From contig CATKHK010000001.1 in NCBI GenBank assembly GCA_949751835.1, positions 186,001-250,000 on the forward strand: DNA of 64,000 nucleotides, in the 5' to 3' direction. The DNA is from Blepharisma japonicum (Eukaryota > Ciliophora > Heterotrichea > Heterotrichida > Blepharismidae). How positions within the stretch are numbered: the first letter of the stretch is position 1; each line of letters opens with the position of its first letter. Below are positions 1 through 8,872 of this stretch, in pieces. The notes beneath the pieces were generated by a model. It ran no database searches. It was not told where the DNA came from and worked only from the letters and a program-made list of their open reading frames with translations. The position numbers were made by a program, and so were the translations under genes.

Positions 1-409
1 AGGGATGGGAGGAATCTTATTTAGCTGCTTGGTTAGTCCTACAACGATGGCAGTAGGAGCATCTACATCGATCTTTGGGATTACATCAGCTATGTTGGCA
101 TGGATTATTATGAATTGGACCAGCTTAGAAGGGGACGTTTACAGGACAATTACCTTGATTTGGCTGATTATGATACTGATTTTCAACTTAATTATGGGAT
201 TCGTAAGGATTATATAGGCTTCACCACTAGTTGATAACTGGGGACATTTCGGAGGACTTATTGTAGGATTTGGAATGGGATATGCAGTATTTGAGTATAT
301 TGCTCCACCAAATCGCCACGAAAAAAATATGAAAATTGGCATGGCAGGTGCTGTAGCGTTTTATTTTGTGCTTGGATTTATCTTGTTTTATACAGTTGTG
401 AAGACTTAA
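1..409 (+). CDS. Rhomboid-like intramembrane protease, 5' partial
   Basis: This is the C-terminal part of a multi-pass rhomboid-family serine protease, which cuts membrane proteins within the bilayer. The motif GASTSIFGI supplies the likely catalytic Ser (family GxSx) and, after the intron, DNWGHFGGLIVGF supplies the catalytic His. Several hydrophobic segments surround these motifs. The frame would stop at a TAG at 215, but removal of a 15-nt intron (203-217) joins GF to ASPLVDNWGHFGG and restores the family motif. The gene begins before the window; the ATG at 5 is probably internal. The stop is TAA at 407-409. I am fairly sure of the family; substrate and compartment are unknown. Confidence 0.85.
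203..217 (+). other. 15-nt spliceosomal intron in rhomboid gene
   Basis: Sequence gtaaggattatatag, phase 0. It carries an in-frame TAG, and its removal joins the two halves of a rhomboid core. The A at position 10 is shared with the other short introns in the window. Confidence 0.88.
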
Positions 410-478
410 TTATAATATTAATCCATATGAATTATTTTAGTATTTAATTGCACAAATTTCATAATCTGAAAGATATAA

Positions 479-1504
479 ATGGAAAACAACCTATCAGATC
501 TGATTTTCAATGAGTCAGAATTTTTAAACTTTGATTGGCATAATGAAAGCTTAACAAAGTCTTATGAAGAATCTAATCTTCAAAAATGCGTTTTATGTGG
601 CAAGTTTGGGTTAGAAAATGATTCAGATCGTGGACCATATAAAAGGCTTAAAAAGTCTGATATTGAGGTATCTGTATCCCAGCCTTTTTTGTGTGAAAGT
701 TGTTTGAAACTGAATAATTCTGAACTAAGTAGCTTAAAAGATATTTCTTCTAAAATCAAAAGGTTAGTTAAGCGAGAGCAAGCAAAAAGAAAAATCCAAA
801 AAAACCCAGAAATAGAAAACCCTGTCCAGCCTGAAGACAACCCAAAAAAACAAGAAAGACAGCTTAAAAACCGATTAGCAGCTCAGCAAAGCCGAGATAA
901 GCACAAAATGTTTCTGAATAATTTAATACAGGAGAATGAGCAGCTTAAATCTGAAAATCAAAAACTCCAGTCTATTAAAGTTGAAAACTCACTGTTGAAA
1001 AAGCATCTTTCCCAATATTTTTTAAAAAATAATGAAATTTCGCTGTTTAGAAAAGTTGCTAAAGGAGTTACAATAGCGCTAGCCACTATTGTTTCAATAA
1101 TGATTCTTGCAAATACACTTGAAAATACTATTGAAAATTGCATGAATTTGCAAAAGTTCAATTTAGATGATTATAAAGATTTGTCTGGAAGAAGTGTAAA
1201 AGATGCAGCGAACTCTATGCTTGTTTGCTTTGGGATAGACTTAAGTACTTTTCTTCCTGGTGAAGAAAGAAATATAAATGCAGACTTATTAAATAGTCAA
1301 TATTTGATAGAAAAATCAAATAACGACCTTTACACTACAATATTTTGTCCTGAAGCTATTATTTTATCCGAGAAACATGAAAATTCAAAACCTATAAAAT
1401 TTATATTCCCTAAAGATAATCTCTTACCGATTATTGATAAAGCTGAAGAATCGAAAAGTTCATATATATCAATGTCAGTGCCTGCATCATATTTAATTTT
1501 ATAA
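479..1504 (+). CDS. bZIP transcription factor with predicted transmembrane segment
   Basis: A 341-residue protein. Residues about 124-140 form a bZIP basic region (NRLAAQQSRD), followed by a leucine-zipper-like coiled coil to about 177. A hydrophobic stretch at about 196-212 (GVTIALATIVSIMILAN) could span a membrane, with about 130 residues after it. Two CxxC pairs (C37/C40 and C72/C75) lie before the bZIP and may bind zinc. Known membrane-tethered bZIP factors such as ATF6 and plant bZIP28 share the order bZIP then TM and are released by proteolysis; that this protein works so is inference. A TATAA precedes the ATG directly. No intron or TGA codon is needed. Confidence 0.8.
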   Translation: MENNLSDLIFNESEFLNFDWHNESLTKSYEESNLQKCVLCGKFGLENDSDRGPYKRLKKSDIEVSVSQPFLCESCLKLNNSELSSLKDISSKIKRLVKREQAKRKIQKNPEIENPVQPEDNPKKQERQLKNRLAAQQSRDKHKMFLNNLIQENEQLKSENQKLQSIKVENSLLKKHLSQYFLKNNEISLFRKVAKGVTIALATIVSIMILANTLENTIENCMNLQKFNLDDYKDLSGRSVKDAANSMLVCFGIDLSTFLPGEERNINADLLNSQYLIEKSNNDLYTTIFCPEAIILSEKHENSKPIKFIFPKDNLLPIIDKAEESKSSYISMSVPASYLIL

Positions 1505-1679
1505 TATGTGCATTGTTATATAAATGGCATTATCAAAATAATTTTTTAAAAATTAGATTTTAGCTAATTTTAAAAGGGATTCATTCTATTAAGCTAATCC
1601 ATCATATCTTTTAGTTAATATAAAGACAAATTATGTTTCGAAATTTTTATTCATTTTCCTATTATTTTCTATGTGATAA

Positions 1680-3236
1680 TTATGCAGTAAATAAGCAATC
1701 AACGTAGTTTGACATAATATCTCCCACAATTTTCTTATCAGGAAATGAAGTAACCATTCCATATAGCTGGCAAGTATGATAAGCATTTAAATCAGGAGAT
1801 TTCGAGACTTCTTCGACAGCTTGGCGAAGATCTTCAATAAACTTTTCAGCTTGAGGAGCATTAGCATAAGTAATGCATAGATGTGCCCCAGGAGGGTTTT
1901 GAATTGCATTTAATCCCCATCCTCCAATTCTGCTCATTGCTGACACAATTGCCCAAACATTTACAGTTTTTGATTGAAATGCGACCACACTCATAAGTGG
2001 GTCTCCCATAAGTTCAATATAAGGAACTTTTACAATTTCTCTTTTAATATATGTAGCTGCGTTCATTATAGATTTTGCGCACTCAATATAAGAATCTCTA
2101 CCCATGCTTAAAAGTGTAGCCCAAGCACCAGCAGATATACAACCAGTCCTGCTGCCTGACAAAGTTGGAGTTGCATAAATTCCTCCACTCCATGTAGGTG
2201 ACACGAAGTAACTGTATTTTCTTAACTCTTGGTTCGCAAACATTAAGCATGAGACTCCTTTAGGTGTATACCCATACTTGTGAGGATCACAAGAAATTGA
2301 AGTCACACCTGGAACTGAAAAATCGCATACAGGAATATTATAGCCTGCATCTTTCATAAATGGATGTAAAAAGCCACCTAGGCAACCATCGATGTGGAAA
2401 TTTTTTTTGTGTTTGATTGCCAATTTTCCTAATTCTTCAAGATTGTCAATAACTCCATATGCATAACAAGGAGCGCTTCCTATAATTACAACTGTGTTCC
2501 GGGAAATCTTTTTTCTGACAGCATTTATGTCTACTTTGAAATCTGGGCCAAGCTTTACGTGAACCAGCTCCATGCCAAAATAATGTGCGGCTTTGTCTAC
2601 AGCTGCATGAACTGACACTGGGGCTAAGATTTCAGGCTCAGTTATGCCTCTCTCTCTGCCCCATTCTCTGTATGCAAGCATTGCTAATAAAAGACTTTCT
2701 GTTCCGCCCTGTGTTAATAGTCCACATGCATTTGGGCCTCCGTTAAATAAATTTATTGTGATTTGGACAATTTCACTTTCCATTTGTCTGACAGCTGGGA
2801 AAATTTCAGGGTGAAGAGGGTTGGAGATTGTAAAGAATTTCATAGCTTTGGCTGCTATAGTTTGCAGATTTTTACCACCGTGGTAAACGGCACCGGAAAT
2901 TCTGCCACCTTTTTGGAATTCGACGTCTCTTTCAGCCCACTTGCTTAGCCGCTCATAAAGTGTTTTAGTTTCAATTCCAGAAGCAGGAAGAGATGTTATT
3001 GGGTTTTCTCGATGTGCTAGCATCACTTTTAGCAATTCTTCCTTTGTTGCATCATTTTTTTGCTGGAATTGTTTCTTGAAATACTGGAATCTTAAAAGAA
3101 AACGAGAAACTTTTTGGATAATAATTTGCTTCAGCCCTTTGCGTCGGATTAATTTGACCCATCCAGGGAGTTTTGTGACTAGAATAACAATGATCGCTGT
3201 GAGAAGTGAGATTTTCACCGGAGAATAAGCGACCAT
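1680..3236 (-). CDS. SGPL1: Sphingosine-1-phosphate lyase
   Basis: A PLP-dependent lyase of 518 residues that would cleave sphingosine-1-phosphate to a fatty aldehyde and phosphoethanolamine, the last step of sphingolipid breakdown. A single N-terminal hydrophobic segment (residues about 8-20) fits the usual ER anchor. The PLP fold is visible: TQGGTESLLLA near 175-185, HIDGCLGGF with D283, and CDPHKYGYTPKG with the probable Schiff-base lysine K320. Length matches the family. It faces away from the next gene across a 725-bp gap. A glutamate-decarboxylase-like enzyme is the main alternative, but the TM plus the CDPHKYG motif favour the lyase. Confidence 0.93.
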   Translation of the reverse strand: MVAYSPVKISLLTAIIVILVTKLPGWVKLIRRKGLKQIIIQKVSRFLLRFQYFKKQFQQKNDATKEELLKVMLAHRENPITSLPASGIETKTLYERLSKWAERDVEFQKGGRISGAVYHGGKNLQTIAAKAMKFFTISNPLHPEIFPAVRQMESEIVQITINLFNGGPNACGLLTQGGTESLLLAMLAYREWGRERGITEPEILAPVSVHAAVDKAAHYFGMELVHVKLGPDFKVDINAVRKKISRNTVVIIGSAPCYAYGVIDNLEELGKLAIKHKKNFHIDGCLGGFLHPFMKDAGYNIPVCDFSVPGVTSISCDPHKYGYTPKGVSCLMFANQELRKYSYFVSPTWSGGIYATPTLSGSRTGCISAGAWATLLSMGRDSYIECAKSIMNAATYIKREIVKVPYIELMGDPLMSVVAFQSKTVNVWAIVSAMSRIGGWGLNAIQNPPGAHLCITYANAPQAEKFIEDLRQAVEEVSKSPDLNAYHTCQLYGMVTSFPDKKIVGDIMSNYVDCLFTA

Positions 3237-3961
3237 ATTTTTTGTGATTATGTCATAAAAGTGAAATGGTTACATTAGCTCATGTATTAGCGAAAGCAAA
3301 AATATAAAAATTAATTTTTACTCCCATTTTCGGTGAACATGAGATATATATTGCGTTTTTTTTATATGACCTTTTATACAGTCAAAACGATGAATTTTTA
3401 ACAAAAACCTCGCAGCAAGGAGAAAGAATGAGTATTTTTAAACCGCACCTAAAAACAGTAAATTAAATAAAATAAGAATTATAGCCACTAAGCTGCCTAG
3501 GTTCTCAAATCTATCATGAAGGCAGGAGCTGCATTTATGACGAACAATATTTTATTTTGCTTATTTGAATTTTTTGTTTTTGATAGTGATATTCTTTGTG
3601 CAGATCGCACTTTAAATTATCATTATTATTCTCGTTCATGGAGAGGAATTAGTTACCATATTAGCTGCTAATTCTTGAATAAAACTTTGCAATCTCATAT
3701 GAAAATAAAAAGAAAACTGTATAAATTTGAAAATACTTCAATTTCGAGGATATTAAGATTTATTAGTTAGATGATTCCATCCAAAACCGGCACTGCCCAG
3801 ATTTAGAAATTATCATTTGCTTATGACTACAAATTTTAATATTTTATCATAAAAAATGTTTTTTCAAATTCAATTATTATAAGATTTCTTATTATCACCC
3901 TATAATATATATTTCCCTTTACTTCAAACTGATTTCATCAAGCTGAAGCTTTATTCCATAA
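3237..3961. other. Intergenic region between divergent genes
   Basis: This 725-bp AT-rich stretch separates the lyase from the hydrolase gene and probably holds both promoters. I see no open frame joined by plausible 15-nt introns. The segment 3370-3540 is less AT-rich than its surroundings and could hold a small RNA, but it matches no RNA family I recognise. Confidence 0.4.
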
Positions 3962-4798
3962 ATGGAACTTAATAGCTTGATTTTTCCAGCACCAAAACCA
4001 TTTTACAATGAAGACTCGTTCCCAGGAGAGCTCATATATGTCCCTCGAGTAAATATCTCTGCAAAACCCAGGATTCCTTGCTTATACTTGACATGTCCAA
4101 GAGGATCAAGTAAAGTTCTTCTTTACTTTCATGGAAATGCTGAAGATATAGGATTGGCTTATGAATTACTAGACCATTTAAGATCTACATTAATGATGCA
4201 TGTAATTGCAGTTGAATATCCTGGCTATGGCTTATATCCTGGTGAAAGTTCCGCAAGTCAAATAAATGAGGATGCTGATAATGTATACCAATATCTTGTA
4301 CAAGAAGTCGGAATAAATCCAAGAGACATTATTGTTTTCGGTAGATCAATTGGAACAGGCCCAGCCTGTTGGCTAGCTGCAGAACGAAACCCAGGCGCTT
4401 TACTTCTTATGTCTGCCTACACTTGCATTAGATCAGTAGCAAAAAGTATCGCTGGGACAATCGCTTCTTATCTCGTAAAAGACAGATTTCGAAACATAGA
4501 CCTAATGCCTAAAATAGAATGTCCTACTTTTATCATTCATGGCCAAAAAGACGCACTAATTCCTTACGAAAATTCACAGCAGTTGCATGACCGTTGTGCA
4601 GGGCCTTGTAGCTTAATTTTGCCCCGAGAAATGGATCATAATGAGTTCGATTTTTATGATGATTTATCATTACCTTTTTCAGCATTTTTGATGCAATGTG
4701 GAATTTCAGTGATCCCAGAAAGCATTCACTCTGCATTTCTGAGCATTCCTGCACATTTGTATTTGCCTGGGCAGAAGAGTTTAGATGGTAAGCATTAG
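3962..4798 (+). CDS. ABHD17-like alpha/beta hydrolase (acyl-protein thioesterase type)
   Basis: A 278-residue serine hydrolase. The oxyanion motif LLYFHGNAEDIG lies near 53-64, the nucleophile is S129 in GRSIGTG, and the remaining triad is probably D197 in HGQKDALIP and H226 in MDHNEF. This order and spacing match the ABHD17/ABHD13 group, some members of which remove palmitate from membrane-bound signalling proteins. ABHD17 proteins usually have an N-terminal Cys cluster for membrane attachment; it is not obvious here, so the exact subfamily is uncertain. The reading frame needs neither intron nor TGA. Confidence 0.82.
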   Translation: MELNSLIFPAPKPFYNEDSFPGELIYVPRVNISAKPRIPCLYLTCPRGSSKVLLYFHGNAEDIGLAYELLDHLRSTLMMHVIAVEYPGYGLYPGESSASQINEDADNVYQYLVQEVGINPRDIIVFGRSIGTGPACWLAAERNPGALLLMSAYTCIRSVAKSIAGTIASYLVKDRFRNIDLMPKIECPTFIIHGQKDALIPYENSQQLHDRCAGPCSLILPREMDHNEFDFYDDLSLPFSAFLMQCGISVIPESIHSAFLSIPAHLYLPGQKSLDGKH

Positions 4799-4859
4799 TA
4801 ATGTAAGTATATTGAAAATTTGAAGTATTTAAGCTTAAATTTGAGATAGGTTATAACAT

Positions 4860-4942
4860 GGCTGTTTGCCCGAGGGGTTAAGGGGGCAGACTCAAGATCT
4901 GCTGGATGAAAGTCCGCATGGGTTCAAATCCCATAGCAGCCA
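4860..4942 (+). tRNA. tRNA-Leu(CAA)
   Basis: An 83-nt class II tRNA. The 7-bp acceptor stem pairs 4860-4866 with 4935-4941, the discriminator is A4942, and the anticodon stem GCAGA/TCTGC encloses loop CTCAAGA with anticodon CAA at 4893-4895. A long variable arm follows (typical of Leu), then a T arm with loop TTCAAAT. CCA is not encoded and no intron is seen. It reads UUG leucine codons. Confidence 0.95.
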
Positions 4943-4947
4943 TTTTT
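4943..4947 (+). terminator. RNA polymerase III T-run terminator
   Basis: Five T residues immediately follow the tRNA discriminator base, as expected for Pol III termination. Confidence 0.7.
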
Positions 4948-5040
4948 GCTGCAGATTTATTATTAGTTTTGACAAGATGAAAGCATATAAAATCAATTTT
5001 TCAGTTGATTATTTTATATCATTTTTGGTAATAAATATAA

Positions 5041-5931
5041 ATGATATATGACTCAAACATAAACTCACCTTCTCACATAAGGAATATGGAAAAAGTCAAG
5101 GCACTGGAACAAAAATTAATTAAAGACCTTGAAAACTCAATAAGAAGGTCAAGAAATTTGTATGAGAAATATATAAAAACCACAAATAACCGAATCAATA
5201 AGAGACAGTATTATAATACTTTAAAAAGGCTAGAAACTTATATTCAAAAGAAAGACAAAACTCCAAAAATTATTACACCGATTATAGATTCTCCTATTGA
5301 AGATTCTTCAATCCATGAACATTTGAAAAGATTTGAGTTTCAAAAACCTCCTTTAAAAATTCCGATTTGCGTCCCTCAGTCAATTATTAGAAAATCTCAA
5401 CGGTGCCCTCCTCCAACGATTCAACAGACAATGAGAAATGGAGAAGTTGCTACAATTCATATATTATCTGAGTCAGAGCCAGTTTTCGATCCATTAGTCA
5501 TGGTACAGGCAGAGTTTAATATTGAAGATGCAAAAAATGATGAAAATTCTGTGGAAAAATCCAGCACAATTTATTTAAGCCAGATTAACCCTTTTGCAAG
5601 TAATGATACTTTTCCAAGATTCAGCCCACTAAAAGACCATAAGCTGACTGAACCTAAAGGAATACCAAAACTAAGAGAATATACTCCAAAGAAAAAAGTC
5701 CACACACATGTTTTCAGAGATTTATCGCTTGATAATAGTATGATAGACTCTAAAAAACAAATAGCTAGCGAAAGAATGAAGAACTATGCAGGAAAAGTTA
5801 AAGAATTTTACACTCCTCGACAAAGTGAGTCAAAGCAAATTGAGTTTTTGATAAATCAAGAAAGGCTAAAAACGCAGAAACCTGTTCGGGTTAGTAAAGT
5901 TAAATTGGAAGAACTAGTTGACGATTTCTAA
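5041..5931 (+). CDS. Unassigned basic coiled-coil protein
   Basis: A 296-residue protein I do not recognise. The N-terminal 80 residues are charged and likely coiled coil (KVKALEQKLIKDLENSI). The middle is Pro- and Ser-rich and probably disordered. The C-terminal 60 residues are again basic and helical. No signal peptide or membrane segment is seen. The ATG at 5041 follows a TATAA directly; a second in-frame ATG (MEKVKALEQ) lies 16 codons later and could be the true start. It begins about 100 bp after the tRNA on the same strand. Confidence 0.65.
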   Translation: MIYDSNINSPSHIRNMEKVKALEQKLIKDLENSIRRSRNLYEKYIKTTNNRINKRQYYNTLKRLETYIQKKDKTPKIITPIIDSPIEDSSIHEHLKRFEFQKPPLKIPICVPQSIIRKSQRCPPPTIQQTMRNGEVATIHILSESEPVFDPLVMVQAEFNIEDAKNDENSVEKSSTIYLSQINPFASNDTFPRFSPLKDHKLTEPKGIPKLREYTPKKKVHTHVFRDLSLDNSMIDSKKQIASERMKNYAGKVKEFYTPRQSESKQIEFLINQERLKTQKPVRVSKVKLEELVDDF

Positions 5932-6121
5932 TTAATTCATGTTTTAATAGAAATCATATAAGATACCAATAAACAGAGAGAATCTCATAATATTAACTTT
6001 GAGAACCCTCAAAAGCAATTTACTTGCTATGTATACACAAAAAACTCTTAAAATGATCCAAATTTTCCTTAATTTCTAAGAAATCTATTTTCAAACACCT
6101 TAAATTAATGGCTATATAAAA

Positions 6122-6976
6122 ATGCTATCCAAGGCATTACACTCTCTTCGAAAATTTTCTGCTCAGCCTTACAACCCCATGAAGTACCTCCAGAGCTACG
6201 TACCCACTAAAATGCCAACAAAAGAAGAAATCGAGGAAGGAGTAAAAACAGCCCATGAAAATGCAGGTATGCTCGTGCACAACGTCCGTCACATCAATCC
6301 ATTGCGCCAGTCAGGTCCTCTCCCTGCTTTTGACGGTCCTTTCTCAATGGAAGACATTTTGCAGAATTCTTATCAAGAATACTTTAAGATGAACGACATG
6401 TGCTACCCTTCAACAGATGCTGAAGAAATCATGAGACGTGTTCCTGGTGTAACAAGAGAGGAGGCTGAATATATTAGATCTCTTGGTATGACTCCTGATG
6501 ATGAAGTTGAGCTCGCATACTGGTATAAGACTATTGGATTTGATATCTATTACCCTCTAAACAACACTTATGTAGCTAGACAAGTCCTGACCAACTCAAA
6601 AGGTGAAAAAGTGGAAGTCATGTGGCCTTATATGGCATGGGAAGATTGCAATGAATTATCAGTCGATACTGCCCTCCAAGATTTGCCTTACTATACAATC
6701 AGACATTGGGAAGCTTACTCTGGTGATGAATGGTACAAGTATGTAAACAACCAAGATCTTGGTGTGCCAGATACCTGGTTCGAGTATGATAAAAACACCA
6801 GATACCTGCTACAGATGGTGCAAGATCAGCTTGAAGAGCTCCCAGACAGCAAAAGACCATGGCCTAGTCCTAAGAATCCACATTGTCGTAGCCTTTTCAC
6901 TAATGACCAAGAAAAGAATGATGAAATGTCAGAAATGGCCAAGCCAGACTGGAAGCACAGGTCTCCAGATGAATAA
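6122..6976 (+). CDS. Probable mitochondrial protein, unknown function
   Basis: A 284-residue protein with an Arg/Ser-rich, acid-free N-terminus (MLSKALHSLRKFSAQ) like a mitochondrial presequence. The body is soluble and rich in Trp, Tyr and acidic residues, with many WY/YW pairs and no membrane segment. That composition is reminiscent of lineage-specific accessory subunits of ciliate respiratory complexes, but I cannot match it to one. The codons look well used, with frequent C-ending codons compared with neighbours, which may reflect high expression. TATAA lies shortly before the ATG. Confidence 0.7.
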   Translation: MLSKALHSLRKFSAQPYNPMKYLQSYVPTKMPTKEEIEEGVKTAHENAGMLVHNVRHINPLRQSGPLPAFDGPFSMEDILQNSYQEYFKMNDMCYPSTDAEEIMRRVPGVTREEAEYIRSLGMTPDDEVELAYWYKTIGFDIYYPLNNTYVARQVLTNSKGEKVEVMWPYMAWEDCNELSVDTALQDLPYYTIRHWEAYSGDEWYKYVNNQDLGVPDTWFEYDKNTRYLLQMVQDQLEELPDSKRPWPSPKNPHCRSLFTNDQEKNDEMSEMAKPDWKHRSPDE

Positions 6977-7080
6977 GATTAACTTAATATTAAGTTATGA
7001 AAACCTCTTTGATGATATAGCAGTTACATTTAATCAAAAGTCACACAGTTCTTTCATAAGGTTCAATTTATATATTAATC

Positions 7081-8763
7081 ATGGAAAGGTACAAAATTTT
7101 AAAGACTGTTGGAGACGGCACTTTTGGAACAGTCTTCAAGGCAGTCAGCAAGTCGAACGGCGAAATTGTCGCCATCAAAAAGATGAAAAAGAAATTTTAC
7201 AACTGAGACGAATGTTTAGCCCTTCGTGAGATAAAATCATTGAGAAAACTGTCTCATCCAAACATAATTAAGATGAAAGAAGTGATTCGTGTGAACGACG
7301 AGCTGCATTTAGTGTTTGATTATCTTGATCAAAACGTGTACGAGCTTATTAAAGGGAAAACTGATTACTTACCTGAAGCTCAAATCCGCTCTATCCTATA
7401 TCAAACGTTTCTTGGGCTTGCTTATATGCACAAACAAGGTTTTTTCCACCGAGACTTGAAGCCAGAAAACCTGATGGTCCATCAAGATATTTGCAAAATC
7501 GCTGACTTTGGGCTTGCAAGAGAAATTCGTAGCAAGCCGCCATATACAGATTATGTAAGCACAAGGTGGTACAGAGCGCCAGAAATTTTATTGAGAAGTA
7601 CTAATTATAACTCTCCTACCGATATTTTTGCTATGGGCTGCATAATGGCTGAGCTTTATAATTTACGGCCACTTGCCCCAGGGACTAATGAAAATGACCA
7701 GATGTTTAAATTTTGCACAGTTCTTGGGACTCCGTCTCCTTCAGAATGGTCTGAAGGATACAGACTGGCATCAAACACAGGCTACCATTTTCCACAAGCA
7801 AGTGCAGTCCCAATGAGAACTCTAGTTCCTGGAGCATGTAGTGAAGGTTTATCGCTATTAGAACAGCTTTTATCATGGAACCCCCAAAGTAGGCCGACAG
7901 CTTCAGAATGTCTCCAGCATCCTTATTTTATGAATTATCAACCAATTTTGCCAAACCAGCCACTCCCTCCAATAGAAGACCCAAGCTCTAGAGGGAATAT
8001 TGAGAGTAGAGGAAAAGGACTCCCATCAGCATTTAGAAGGACAAATTCAAAATGGTCACAAGGAAGTTCAAGAATTGGAGGAGGAAGCTCAAAAGGCAAA
8101 TGAAATATCAAAGCGAATCTCCCGGTTACAGATAAAAAAGATTTTGTCCTGCCAAAGCTCCCAGAAGTTGCAGAGTTATCAAATTTTGGGATTGCTAAAA
8201 GAAACCCGCCTAATAAATATTTGCCAGACAATAATAATGCTCAAGGAAGCTCAGGCCAGCAGCGAGAAGACTTATACTTGCCCCCAGTAGTAAACCCTGG
8301 GCCTGGAAAAATGCTGCCATCTTTATATGATAGGCAGCCTCCAAAAGATTATAGCATGTCTAATCCTCCAGCCCCTATTTTTGGGCAAGAGAGACCGCCA
8401 CTAAGAGATGTTGGATTGGAAAGAAACCCATCTCAAGCCCATAGCTATAAGCCGCGTGATTTTTCAATAGATCGACAAGATTATGATATTTATGGAGAAA
8501 AAGGAAAACCAAATTATGGATATGAACGACAAACCCCTGGAGAAAGATTCCCATCTGGAAATGGGGGGCTCGGAAGAGGAATGCTAGACAAACTGCCTAA
8601 ATTTAATCCTCCGATGTTTCCTTATATGAGCCAGCCTAAGAAGCCATCAGGAGGAGCTCTTTCTTCAATTGGAAGCAATATAATGGGATCAAAAATGCAA
8701 ATGCAGCCAAGAGGTATGCAGAAAGCTTCAATGCTCCCTGCTATTGGAAGGCATCGATTTTAG
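7081..8763 (+). CDS. MAK: MAK/CILK1-type ciliary protein kinase
   Basis: A 560-residue CMGC kinase of the RCK group, which in other organisms sits in cilia and limits their length (Chlamydomonas LF4, human MAK and CILK1). The domain covers residues 1 to about 290: glycine loop GDGTFGTV, catalytic K33, HRDLKPEN, A-D-F-G at 141-144 and the RCK-type activation motif TDY at 156-158 followed by VSTRWYRAPE. The C-terminal 270 residues are Pro/Gly/Ser-rich and disordered, as in the family. TGA at 7204 is codon 42, where relatives have Trp (KKFYxWDE). A second TGA at 8101 lies in the tail. With the standard code the gene would break into three frames. Confidence 0.93.
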
Positions 8764-8872
8764 TTAATATGTAAATTCACAATAATAAAATAATGATCTT
8801 ACGATCATGCTATAATATATTAAAGTGTCTACAAGGTTAATGTATAAAATTATACTTAATAAACTTAATTAA

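Noticed and set aside
3370-3540. A small nucleolar or spliceosomal RNA in the gap
   Set aside because: Box-like pieces can be found but no consistent C/D, H/ACA or snRNA layout.
7240-8103. A kinase lacking its glycine loop
   Set aside because: This is only what the standard code gives. Reading TGA at 7204 and 8101 as Trp gives one complete MAK-type kinase.
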